A DNA stretch of 27,811 nt from DASZBX01 sp035943635 (GTDB lineage: Bacteria; Actinomycetota; Actinomycetes; Streptomycetales; Catenulisporaceae): contig DASZBX010000101.1 in assembly GCA_035943635.1 (NCBI GenBank), positions 1 to 27,811 of the forward strand, in the 5' to 3' direction. Shown here piece by piece: positions 13,536 to 20,733 of this stretch (the first letter of the stretch is position 1; each line of letters starts with the position of its first letter). Both the position numbers and the translations under genes were made by a program. The notes below the pieces were generated by a model. It searched no databases. It worked only from the letters and a program-made list of their open reading frames with translations, and had not been told where the DNA came from.

Positions 13536-14297
13536 CTAACGGACGCGGCGCAGGAAATCCTTCGTCCGTTGGTGCTGGGGGTTGTCCAGGACCTCGGTCG
13601 GGGTGCCCTGCTCGACCACCCGGCCGGCGTCCAGGAACACGATCCGGTCGGCCACCTCGCGGGCGAAACCGATCTCGTGGGTGACGATCACCAGCGTCGT
13701 GCCGGAGCTGGCCAGGTCCCGGACCACGCCGAGCACCTCCCCGACCAGTTCCGGGTCCAGGGCCGAGGTCGGTTCGTCGAACACGATCAGCTCCGGCTCC
13801 AGGGCCAGCGCCCGAGCGATCGCGGCCCGCTGCTGCTGGCCGCCGGACAGCTGGCGCGGGTAGGACTGCGCCTTGTCCAGCAACCCGACCCGGGCCAGCA
13901 GCTTCTCGCCCTGCTCGCGCGCCTCCGGCTTGGTCGCGCGCCGGTGGGCGAGCGGGCCCTCGATCACGTTGTCCAGGATGGTCAGGTGCGGGAACAGGTT
14001 GAAGCTCTGGAAGACGAAGCCGATCTTGGCCCGCTGGCGCAGCGCCTCGCGGTCGCTCAGCTGCTTGAGCCGGTGCCCGCGCACCCGGACCCCGATCAGC
14101 TCCCCGCCGACCCGGACGTACCCGGAGTCGAGCCGTTCGAGCTGGTTGACCGCGCGCAGCAGGGTGGACTTGCCCGAGCCGGACGGGCCGAGGATGGCCA
14201 CGGCCTGGCCGGCGTCGACGGTCAGGTCGATGCCGTCCAGCACCCGGTGCGTCCCGTAGGACTTGGTGGCGTTGCGTATCTCGAGGGCCGCGGTCAT
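13536..14297 (-). CDS. Polar amino acid ABC transporter ATP-binding protein (GlnQ/TcyN-type)
   Basis: A 253-residue nucleotide-binding subunit with a complete motif set: Walker A GPSGSGKST (37-45), Q-loop Q97 in FVFQSFNLFPH, signature LSGGQQQR (150-157), Walker B LIVFDEPTSALD (170-181) and switch His207 in VTHE. FNLFPHLTILDN is typical of the polar amino acid family. It powers import through the permease encoded just before it. Its ATG overlaps the permease stop (ATGA), so the two are translationally coupled. The same frame runs open into the permease gene, but that part is antiphase shadow. Confidence 0.95.
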   Translation of the reverse strand: MTAALEIRNATKSYGTHRVLDGIDLTVDAGQAVAILGPSGSGKSTLLRAVNQLERLDSGYVRVGGELIGVRVRGHRLKQLSDREALRQRAKIGFVFQSFNLFPHLTILDNVIEGPLAHRRATKPEAREQGEKLLARVGLLDKAQSYPRQLSGGQQQRAAIARALALEPELIVFDEPTSALDPELVGEVLGVVRDLASSGTTLVIVTHEIGFAREVADRIVFLDAGRVVEQGTPTEVLDNPQHQRTKDFLRRVR

Positions 14298-15241
14298 CGT
14301 GCGGTCGCCTTCTCCCGGAACTCCTGCAGCGCCGCGCGCAGACGCTGGAACGGTGTGGGCGGCACGGTGCGCAGCGCCCCGCGCGAGTAGTAGCGCTCGA
14401 CGTAGTACTGGATGATCGACAGGATGCTGGTGAGCAGGACGTAGTAGACGGTGGCAACCAGCAGTAGCGGGATGATGTCGCTCGGGTATGTGCTCTGCAG
14501 GGATTCGATCTCGCCGAAGAGGTCGAGCAGCGAGACGTAGAAGATGATCGACGTACCCTTCAACAACCCGATCAGCTGGTTGACATATGACGGGATGATC
14601 GCGCGCAGCGCCTGCGGTAGCACGATCCGCCGGAACTGGCGGAACTTCGGCAGGCCGAGGGCGTGCGCGGCCTCCAGCTGGCCCTGGTCGACCGAGAGGA
14701 TTCCGGCTCGGACGACTTCCGCCGCGTACGCCGCCTCGTTCAGGCTCAGGCCGACCACCGCGATGGTGGTGGCGGAGAACAGGTCGGTCTCGTTGAACGT
14801 GGCGAAGGACGGGCCGAACGGCACGCCCACGCTCAGCGTGTGGTACAGCGCGCTGAAGTTGTAGATCAGCAGCAGCAGCACGATCAGCGGGATCGAGCGG
14901 AAGAGCCAGATGTAGGTCCAGCTGACCGCGCGCAGCAGCGGGCTGCGCGAGAGCCGGGCCAGGGCCAGCACCACGCCGCCGAGGAACCCGAAGACCGCGC
15001 TCAGGGCGGTCACCTTCAGGGTCAGCACCAGGCCCTGCAGGATCACCGGCCGGGCGAACCAGTAGCGGAAGCGGGCCCACTCGAACGCCTGGTTGGTGAA
15101 GAAACCGTGCCCGAGCTGGGCCAGCACCACCAGCACGACCACGGTGGCGATCCACCGGCCGGGCCGGCGCAGCGGCTGGACCCGGCCGGCGGCTGTCTCG
15201 TCGAAGGAGCTGCCCGGCGGCGCGTCCGTGTACGTCGTCAC
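14294..15241 (-). CDS. Polar amino acid ABC transporter permease (HisM/TcyL-type)
   Basis: A 315-residue membrane subunit with a long cytoplasmic N-terminus, a first hydrophobic segment at about 31-48 and several more from about residue 68 on. The EAA coupling loop, QLEAAHALGLPKFRQFRRIVLP, is at 188-209, preceded by LNEAAYAAEVVRAGI. Only one permease gene is present, so a homodimer is expected. The start is GTG at 15241, with AGAGG seven bases upstream. The gene lies 216 bases behind a cysteine-type leader peptide, which points to control by sulfur amino acid supply and thus to a cystine-like or modified-cysteine substrate (inference). Confidence 0.93.
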   Translation of the reverse strand: MTTYTDAPPGSSFDETAAGRVQPLRRPGRWIATVVVLVVLAQLGHGFFTNQAFEWARFRYWFARPVILQGLVLTLKVTALSAVFGFLGGVVLALARLSRSPLLRAVSWTYIWLFRSIPLIVLLLLIYNFSALYHTLSVGVPFGPSFATFNETDLFSATTIAVVGLSLNEAAYAAEVVRAGILSVDQGQLEAAHALGLPKFRQFRRIVLPQALRAIIPSYVNQLIGLLKGTSIIFYVSLLDLFGEIESLQSTYPSDIIPLLLVATVYYVLLTSILSIIQYYVERYYSRGALRTVPPTPFQRLRAALQEFREKATAR

Positions 15242-15382
15242 GGATATCCTCTCAGGGTTCTGTTATGGCTCGCGGCCTGCGCGACGGCGGGGCCCAGCCG
15301 GGGCGGGGGGGGAGGGGGTTGCCCGCGAGCGCAGGCGGACTCGTCCGGTCGCGCGGCGGGGAGCCGGACGCGAACGGGCGCG

Positions 15383-15397
15383 GACCTGGAACAGGTC
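15383..15397 (-). promoter_or_regulatory. Small perfect hairpin in the importer leader
   Basis: GACCTG (15383-15388) and CAGGTC (15392-15397) pair perfectly around a three-base loop, between the leader-peptide stop and the permease GTG. It is a weak attenuator or anti-attenuator candidate, supported only by position. Confidence 0.3.
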
Positions 15398-15457
15398 TCA
15401 GGGAGTGTGGTCAGCGGCGGAAACCGCACGCCGGAAGATCACCGGCGGAGAAAAAGG

Positions 15458-15535
15458 TCAGGCAGAACAGAGAGCGCTGGCGTGGCGTCGAAGGTCGACA
15501 TGCCGCCGTTCCACAAGGGGCGTCTGGTCCGTCAT
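15458..15535 (-). CDS. Cysteine-type leader peptide (25 aa) for the amino acid ABC importer
   Basis: Reads MTDQTPLVERRHVDLRRHAS followed by ALCSA and stop. It carries R-R-H-V-D-L-x-R and a single late Cys with codon TGT, matching the leaders at 5669 and 5992. The ATG is exactly six bases after a -10 hexamer with a perfect TTGACA upstream, so the transcript probably starts at the ATG. The stop is 216 bases from the permease start. Expected function: cysteine-sensing control of the importer. The ORF is antisense to an open but non-coding plus-strand frame. Confidence 0.8.
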   Translation of the reverse strand: MTDQTPLVERRHVDLRRHASALCSA

Positions 15536-15541
15536 GGCGAC

Positions 15542-15570
15542 AGCATCGCAAGGGATTCAATCGTTGTCAA
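15542..15570 (-). promoter_or_regulatory. Minus-strand promoter for the importer leader peptide
   Basis: A perfect TTGACA (15570-15565), a 17-base spacer and GATGCT (15547-15542); the leader ATG follows after six bases. The predicted start coincides with the ATG, giving a leaderless leader peptide, as at 5956-5992. Confidence 0.55.
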
Positions 15571-15652
15571 CTTCGGGCAGCTCGGCACACCTTCTCATCT
15601 GCGCAAATGCCGGGATCGAGCGGCGGCTCCGGCGGCGCGGGAGCGGGAGACC

Positions 15653-15676
15653 GATATATTCGCCTTCAGATATATC
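15653..15676. promoter_or_regulatory. AT-rich inverted repeat, operator candidate
   Basis: GATATAT (15653-15659) and ATATATC (15670-15676) are perfect arms around ten bases, a striking AT island in GC-rich DNA. It lies about 85 bases upstream of the importer leader promoter and 170 bases upstream of the ARMT1-like gene. It may bind a regulator for either direction. Confidence 0.4.
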
Positions 15677-15846
15677 CGGGCTCTGTCGCGGGGGCGCGGC
15701 AGGCCGGTAGATCCGTCGGCACCGCACGGTCCTGCGATGAGTTCGTGCACGCGATGACGGCAGGCGCGGGCGCCGCAGTTCGCACAGCGGATGGCGTAGC
15801 AGGCAGGATGGGCGTGTTGCCGCTTTCGCCTCAAGGAGCCCTCTGC

Positions 15847-17028
15847 ATGCCGCTGACGACGCCCGTGCCGGACGCGCCCGAGATCACCGGACGCGAACCG
15901 GGCTCATTCCCCCACAGCGTGTTCCACGATCGCCACCCGCGACTGTTCACGCAGGTCCGCGACGCCCTCCCCTACGGGCCCGAGCAGTTGGAGCGGCTGC
16001 ATGCGTTGGAGCACGAGACGCTCCGCGGGGTGATCACACCGCTGGAAGCCGGCGCCGCACAACGGGACCAGTGGGACGAGTGGGGACGCCCGTACTACGG
16101 CCTGACCTGGACGCAAGCGCCGTTCCTCTGGGCGGAGAGCTTCTTCTACCGCAAGCTGCTCTCGGCCACCGGGTTCTTCGGCCCGGGCGCCTGGACCGGA
16201 GTGGATCCGTTCGGGCCGATGAAGGACAAGGAGCTGACCGGCCCGGACGTCGACCGGGAACTGGCCGCCTTCGACCAGATCGCCGACCTGTCCCCCGACC
16301 AGCGGGACACGGCGATGCTCGCGGCGTGCCTGTGGGGCAACCGGGCCGACTTGGGGTTCCAGATCACCGCCGGGCACACCGAGAGCCGAGGCCTGCTGGT
16401 CGATGATTCACCGCTGGTCTGGTCGTGGCTGCGAGCCCGGCCGGCCGGGCGGGTGAGCCTGATCGCGGACAACGCCGCCCGAGAACTGCTGCCGGATCTG
16501 CTGCTGCTCGACCACCTGCTCAGCACCGGACTGGCGGCCGAGGCCGTGCTCCATGTCAAACCCGCGCCATACTACGTGTCAGACGCGACCACCGCCGACA
16601 CCATCGCGGCGCTGCGACGGTTGGCTGCTGCGCCGGGCCGCGCGGGTGAGGCCGGCCGCCGGTTGTGGCAGGCCTGTCGGACCGGCCGGCTCAAGATCGC
16701 CGCCCACGAGTTCTTCTGCGCCCCGCAGACGTTCCACGACCTGCCGACCGACCTGGCCGCCGAGCTCGCCGCGTCCCGGCTGACGGTGGTCAAGGGCGAC
16801 CTGAACTACCGCCGGCTGGTCGGCGACCGCCGCTGGCCGCCGAGCACCGGTTTCAGCCTGCTGACTGACTACTTCCCCAGCCCGGTCGTGGCGCTGCGCA
16901 CCTGCAAGTCCGAGGTCGCCGTCGGCCTGGACGAGCAGGTGCTCGCCCGGGCCGAGGCCGAGGATCCGGGTTGGCGCACCAGTGGCACGCATGCCGTGAT
17001 CCAGCTTCAGGCCGGCGCCGCGCCGTAA
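15847..17028 (+). CDS. ARMT1-like/DUF89-family protein
   Basis: A 393-residue protein with the layout of the DUF89/ARMT1 metal-dependent damage-control phosphatase family. Features: FFGPGAWTGVDPFGPMKDKEL (110-130), ACLWGNRADLGF (160-171), ADNAARELLPDLLL (207-220, D208/N209 metal-site type), KPAPYYVSDAT (238-248, D246) and KGDLNYRRLVGDRRWPP (316-332, D318). The family removes phosphate from damaged or side-product sugar phosphates; human ARMT1 belongs to it. The ATG at 15847 has AAGGAG eight bases upstream; the frame is open further 5', but that part overlaps the divergent regulatory region. It is probably monocistronic and ends six bases from the convergent beta-helix gene. No link to the sulfur genes is evident. 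Confidence 0.85.
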   Translation: MPLTTPVPDAPEITGREPGSFPHSVFHDRHPRLFTQVRDALPYGPEQLERLHALEHETLRGVITPLEAGAAQRDQWDEWGRPYYGLTWTQAPFLWAESFFYRKLLSATGFFGPGAWTGVDPFGPMKDKELTGPDVDRELAAFDQIADLSPDQRDTAMLAACLWGNRADLGFQITAGHTESRGLLVDDSPLVWSWLRARPAGRVSLIADNAARELLPDLLLLDHLLSTGLAAEAVLHVKPAPYYVSDATTADTIAALRRLAAAPGRAGEAGRRLWQACRTGRLKIAAHEFFCAPQTFHDLPTDLAAELAASRLTVVKGDLNYRRLVGDRRWPPSTGFSLLTDYFPSPVVALRTCKSEVAVGLDEQVLARAEAEDPGWRTSGTHAVIQLQAGAAP

Positions 17029-17034
17029 CCTATC

Positions 17035-18234
17035 TCAGTAGGTGCACAAGCTGTGCGGATTGCAGCCGTCGGGGTCGTTGGTCGAGGTGTTGCCACCGCC
17101 GTTGGTAACGGAACCCTCCTGGATCCAGATGCCGAACCCGCCGTCCTTCTTGGTGTGGTTTCCCTTCACCGAGACGCCGCCGCTGATGGGCTGGTCGATG
17201 TCGATGCCGTCGATCAGCGGGTGTCCGGTGGCGTCGACTTGGCCGTCGGGGGCGAGGCCGTTGCTGGTGACCGTGTTCGAGGTGATCGTGCCGACGTTCG
17301 CCAACGTGCTGTCGATGTAGAGGCCGGAGTCCTTGTTGCCGCTGAACGTGTTGCTCGAGAACGTGTCGCCCTGGATGCCCTCGGTCTCGGAGATCTCGGC
17401 GCCGATCACGTTGTTCTTGAAGGTGTTCCCGGAGATCACGTCCGCGCCGGTGCTCTGCACGAGGAGCCCGATGGCGGCGTTGTCCATCTCGTTGCCGGTG
17501 ATCTGCAGCTGGCCGCCGGAGCTCTGCTCCCGGACCGCGCTGTCGGTGAAGACGTTGTCCTCGATCTGGTCGTTGCCGCCGGTGTTCAGGTACAGGGCCG
17601 AATCAGTGATGTGGTCGCTGGTGTAGAACGCGGTGGCCAGGCCGTCGGTGAAACTGTCGGTGCCGCCGGTGATCGTCGTGCCGGTGACGGCCAGCTCGGT
17701 CAGGAACCGGGCGCTGGTGGTCTGGAAGTCGGTCGTCGACGTGGTGATCTTGCTGCCGGTGACGTCGAGCGAGCTCAGCCCGGAACCGGCCTGCACGGCG
17801 TTGGTGTCGCCGGAGAGCTTGACGTCGTTCACCGTGGCCGACTGGACGTTGTCGGCGAACACGTCGGTGGTGAAGCCGGAGATGGCGCCGTTTTCCACGG
17901 TGTAGTCCTCGTAGGGAACGTCCGCGGACGCCAGCGTGACCCCGGTGCCCGTGCCGGCGCCGCTGACGGTGTACCCGCCGAGGTTCAGGACGACGTCGTT
18001 GTCCGGCGAGACGATCAGGCCGTTGCCGGTGCAGTGCAGGTTCCCGGTGAGGGTGACGCTCGCCGAGATCACCTCGCCGCAGGTCAGGTTCGCCGCCGGC
18101 CGCACGGCCGTCGCCGCGTCCGCGCCGGCCGCACCGGCCAGGCTCGCGCCGATCGCGAGCGCGCACGACGCGACGGCCAGGACGGCCGTGCTCGGCCTCC
18201 GAATGCGGTGCCTGCCGAACCGGGATGCTTTCAT
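17035..18234 (-). CDS. Secreted right-handed parallel beta-helix repeat protein
   Basis: A 399-residue exported protein. It has a basic N-terminus (KASRFGRHRIRR) and an Ala/Leu-rich signal peptide to about residue 42 with an Ala-rich cleavage region. The mature part is rich in Thr, Gly, Asn, Asp and Ser, with repeated strands such as ITGNEMDNAAIGLLVQSTG, VISGNTFKNNVIGAEIS, FSSNTFSGNKDSGLYIDST and ITSNTVTSNGL, the N-x-F/V pattern of PbH1 coils. It ends DPDGCNPHSLCTY, with two Cys that could pair. No catalytic residues of pectate lyases are obvious. The ATG at 18234 follows GGGGAGG; an ATG at 18261 would run through the ribosome site. It may be an extracellular carbohydrate-binding or lyase-like protein. 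Confidence 0.85.
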   Translation of the reverse strand: MKASRFGRHRIRRPSTAVLAVASCALAIGASLAGAAGADAATAVRPAANLTCGEVISASVTLTGNLHCTGNGLIVSPDNDVVLNLGGYTVSGAGTGTGVTLASADVPYEDYTVENGAISGFTTDVFADNVQSATVNDVKLSGDTNAVQAGSGLSSLDVTGSKITTSTTDFQTTSARFLTELAVTGTTITGGTDSFTDGLATAFYTSDHITDSALYLNTGGNDQIEDNVFTDSAVREQSSGGQLQITGNEMDNAAIGLLVQSTGADVISGNTFKNNVIGAEISETEGIQGDTFSSNTFSGNKDSGLYIDSTLANVGTITSNTVTSNGLAPDGQVDATGHPLIDGIDIDQPISGGVSVKGNHTKKDGGFGIWIQEGSVTNGGGNTSTNDPDGCNPHSLCTY

Positions 18235-18587
18235 CAGGATCCATCCTCCCCAGTCGATCACTCCCTGTGACGACCTCTTCGCATTCTGGCATACTTGTGA
18301 ATCAGAACACAGTCAAAGTGGGAATCCGTGCGCAGCTCAGAACGCTCGCACCCGTGACACGAGCACCAAGGGAGCCACCCGGGCCCGAACCGTCCCACCC
18401 GTCCGCTCCGGCCCCCGCCGACGGCGACGAGGTCCCGCGAAGTTCACGCCGCGGACACGCGGCATATTGTGCCCGGGCGCCAACCAGTGCGATGCTGACC
18501 ACAGCGTTGTCAGAGGCACGCGATCAGCGCGACTCGATCCGGCCCGAAACCGCGTCCGAACAGGGTTCGAGCCACATCGAGGACATG
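18235..18587. other. Divergent gap between beta-helix and desaturase genes
   Basis: 353 bases. It holds the beta-helix promoter (18288-18316, minus). For the desaturase, a TATTGT (18465-18470) with a poor upstream partner is the best plus-strand -10 candidate. An in-frame open stretch before the desaturase has no convincing start or family similarity. Nothing else is recognised. Confidence 0.5.
18288..18316 (-). promoter_or_regulatory. Promoter for the beta-helix protein gene
   Basis: TTGACT (18316-18311) and TATGCC (18293-18288) with a 17-base spacer on the minus strand, about 55 bases before the chosen ATG. Confidence 0.5.
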
Positions 18588-19601
18588 ATGAATCCTTACC
18601 ACCTGGTCGACGACCACGACGCCGACGGCGAAAGCCCGGTCGCGACGACACCACCGCCCGCGGTGACGCCGCTGCTGGACACGCCGCAGTCGGCCGCGGC
18701 CGGCGTCTCGATGTGGATCTTCATTTTCGCCCCGCTGGTCTGCCTGGTCGCCGCGGTGCCGCTGGCCTGGGGCTGGGGGCTGTCCGCGCTGGACGTCGGC
18801 ATGGCCGTGACCGCCTACATCGTGTCCGGGTTCGGCGTCGTGGTCGGCTATCACCGGCTCTTCACCCACCGTTCGTTCAAGGCCCGCCGCGGCCTGCGGA
18901 TCGCCCTGGCCCTGGCCGCGTCGCTGGCGGTCGAGGGCTCGCCGGTGCAGTGGGTGGCCAACCACCGGCGCCACCACGCCTACTCCGACCGCGAGGGGGA
19001 CCCGCACTCGCCCTGGCGGTACGGGACCAGCACCGGCGCGCTGCTCAAGGGCCTGGCCCACGCGCACATCGGGTGGATGCTCAAGCGGGAGCTGAGCAAC
19101 CGGGCCCGGTTCGCCCCGGACATCGCGGCCGACCCCGACCTGCGGCTGGTCGGCCGGCTGTTCGGGCCGCTGACCGCCTTCTCGCTCCTGCTGCCGGCCC
19201 TGATCGGCGGGCTGGTCACCGGCAGCTGGACCGGGGCGTTCACCGGGTTCTTCTGGGCCGGGCTGATCCGGATGGCGCTGCTGCACCACATGACCTGGTC
19301 GGTGAACTCGGTCTGCCACGTGGCCGGCCGGCGCCCGTTCGCCAGCCGCGACAAGTCCACCAACTTCTGGCCGCTGGCCCTGCTCTCGCTCGGCGAGAGC
19401 TGGCACAACTCGCACCACGCCGACCCGACCGGCGCGCGGCACGGCGTGCTGCCGGGCCAGATCGACCCGGCGGCCCGGCTGATCTGGATCTTCGAGAAGC
19501 TGCACTGGGCCCACGACATCCGCTGGCCCGACCCGGACCGGCTCAACGGCCGACTGGTGCCCGAGTCGGCCGGGCTCAGCGTCCGGGGAACCCGGCCCTG
19601 A
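18588..19601 (+). CDS. Membrane acyl-CoA/fatty acid desaturase
   Basis: A 337-residue integral membrane di-iron desaturase of the stearoyl-CoA delta-9 type. All three histidine boxes are present: HRLFTH (89-94), HRRHH (126-130) and HNSHH (273-277). WGWGLSALDVGMAVTAYIVSG lies before the first box and LLHHMTWSVNSVCHVAG (232-248) between the second and third. It inserts a double bond into acyl chains using O2 and an electron donor not encoded nearby, adjusting membrane fluidity. The second of two adjacent ATGs (18588) was chosen because GAGG is five bases upstream; 18585 is the alternative. The first 35 residues are polar and Pro-rich. It appears to be a single-gene unit ending at a GC hairpin. 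Confidence 0.92.
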   Translation: MNPYHLVDDHDADGESPVATTPPPAVTPLLDTPQSAAAGVSMWIFIFAPLVCLVAAVPLAWGWGLSALDVGMAVTAYIVSGFGVVVGYHRLFTHRSFKARRGLRIALALAASLAVEGSPVQWVANHRRHHAYSDREGDPHSPWRYGTSTGALLKGLAHAHIGWMLKRELSNRARFAPDIAADPDLRLVGRLFGPLTAFSLLLPALIGGLVTGSWTGAFTGFFWAGLIRMALLHHMTWSVNSVCHVAGRRPFASRDKSTNFWPLALLSLGESWHNSHHADPTGARHGVLPGQIDPAARLIWIFEKLHWAHDIRWPDPDRLNGRLVPESAGLSVRGTRP

Positions 19602-19602
19602 C

Positions 19603-19629
19603 CCGCGGCCGCGGCCCGGTCGGCCGCGG
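19603..19629. terminator. GC hairpin between convergent desaturase and aldo/keto reductase genes
   Basis: CCGCGGCCG (19603-19611) and CGGCCGCGG (19621-19629) are perfect complementary arms around a nine-base loop, starting two bases after the desaturase stop. It is a probable terminator without a U tract. Confidence 0.65.
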
Positions 19630-19727
19630 CGCGGATCCGGTGGCCGGGACGGCTGGCCTGCGGACCATCGACCAGTCCGTCCGGGCGTCGGCGGTCTACG
19701 GCCAGGTCGTGCTGTTGCGGGCCGGAC

Positions 19728-20660
19728 TCACTGCGCCTCGGCCGTAGAGTGTTCGTCGAGCGCGGCCAGGGCCTTGTCGTCGAGCGGGATCTCGCCCGCG
19801 GCGAGGTTCTCCACCAGGTGGGCGGCGGTCGCGGTGCCGGGGATGAGCAGCACGTTCGGGGCGTGCCGGAGCAGCCATGCCAGGCCCACCTGCGCCGGGG
19901 TCCTGCCGAGCGCCTCGGCCGCGGCGAGCACGGCCGTCTGGTCGGTGACCTTGGGCCGGCCCGGGACCGCGCCGCCGAGCGGGAAGAACGGCACCCAGGC
20001 GATCTGCTCGGCGACACACAGCTCGAGCATGTCCTCGTCGTCCCGGTTGATCAGGCTGTACTCGTTCTGCACGCACGCCACGCCGGCCGGGATCGCCCGG
20101 CGCAGGCCGTCGAGCGTGATGCTGCTCAGGCCGATGGCGCCGATCTTGCCCTCGTCGCGCAGCGCGGTCAGCAAGGCGAGCTGGTCCTCGATCTGCACCA
20201 CCTGGTCGCCTTCGGCGCGCAGCCGGGAGGTGCCGTCCAGGCGGCGCATGTTGACCACCGGGATCTGCTCGAGGCCGAGGCTGCGCAGGTTGTCCTCGAC
20301 GCTGGCCCGCAGCTGCTCGGGCCGTTGCGCCGGGCGCATCGGCAGCGGGCCGCCCGGGTTGGGGTCGGCGCCGATCTTGCTGACCACCAGGACGTTGTCA
20401 TACGGGTGCAGCGCCTCCCGGATGAGGTCGTTGACCAGGCCGTTGCCGTAGAACTGGGCGGTGTCGACGTGGTCGACGCCGAGTTCGACCGCGCGCCGCA
20501 GCAGGGAGAGGGCCGCCGGGCGGTCCTCGCGCAGCCGGGACAGTTGCATCGCGCCGTAGCCGATCCGGGCGACGGTGCGCCCGGCGAACTGGCCGGGACC
20601 GCCCAGGCGGTCGGCGTCGGCCGGCGCGGGGTCGGGAGTGTGGGTGCCGTCGTGGGGCAT
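19728..20660 (-). CDS. Aldo/keto reductase
   Basis: A 310-residue NADPH-dependent oxidoreductase with the AKR barrel. Visible residues are D66 and Y71 of the catalytic set in HVDTAQFYG (64-72), K95 in LVVSKIG, the IGAIGLSSI strand, VQNEYSLINR and the cofactor end LLIPGTATAAHLVEN. The position of the usual catalytic His reads VVNMRRLD (135-142), so the His appears replaced. It reduces aldehydes or ketones, or runs in reverse; the substrate is unknown. The ATG at 20660 has GGGAGGA about twelve bases upstream. It follows the NTF2/SDR/ALDH operon by 73 bases, so it may be read through from it or have a promoter in that gap (TATACA-like -10, no good -35). Confidence 0.92.
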   Translation of the reverse strand: MPHDGTHTPDPAPADADRLGGPGQFAGRTVARIGYGAMQLSRLREDRPAALSLLRRAVELGVDHVDTAQFYGNGLVNDLIREALHPYDNVLVVSKIGADPNPGGPLPMRPAQRPEQLRASVEDNLRSLGLEQIPVVNMRRLDGTSRLRAEGDQVVQIEDQLALLTALRDEGKIGAIGLSSITLDGLRRAIPAGVACVQNEYSLINRDDEDMLELCVAEQIAWVPFFPLGGAVPGRPKVTDQTAVLAAAEALGRTPAQVGLAWLLRHAPNVLLIPGTATAAHLVENLAAGEIPLDDKALAALDEHSTAEAQ

Positions 20661-20733
20661 CTTGGTGCGGTCCTCCCAGAGAAGAGAATGTTACGGGCCC
20701 TGATCTCACTGTGTGTATATGTGTTGATGCTGG

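Larger units (their letters stand above)
15242..15846. other. 605-base divergent intergenic region with leader peptide and promoters
   Basis: Lies between the minus-strand importer operon and the plus-strand ARMT1-like gene. It contains a long G run on the plus strand (15300-15318, interrupted by one C and one A; possible G-quadruplex, C-rich in the mRNA), the small hairpin at 15383, the Cys leader peptide (15458-15535), its promoter (15542-15570) and an AT-rich inverted repeat (15653-15676). No other gene is convincing. The promoter for the plus-strand gene was not found with confidence. Confidence 0.6.

Noticed and set aside
18225..18587. N-terminal extension of the desaturase
   Set aside because: It overlaps the divergent beta-helix promoter and start, is low complexity, and lacks a start signal; GAGG precedes ATG 18588.
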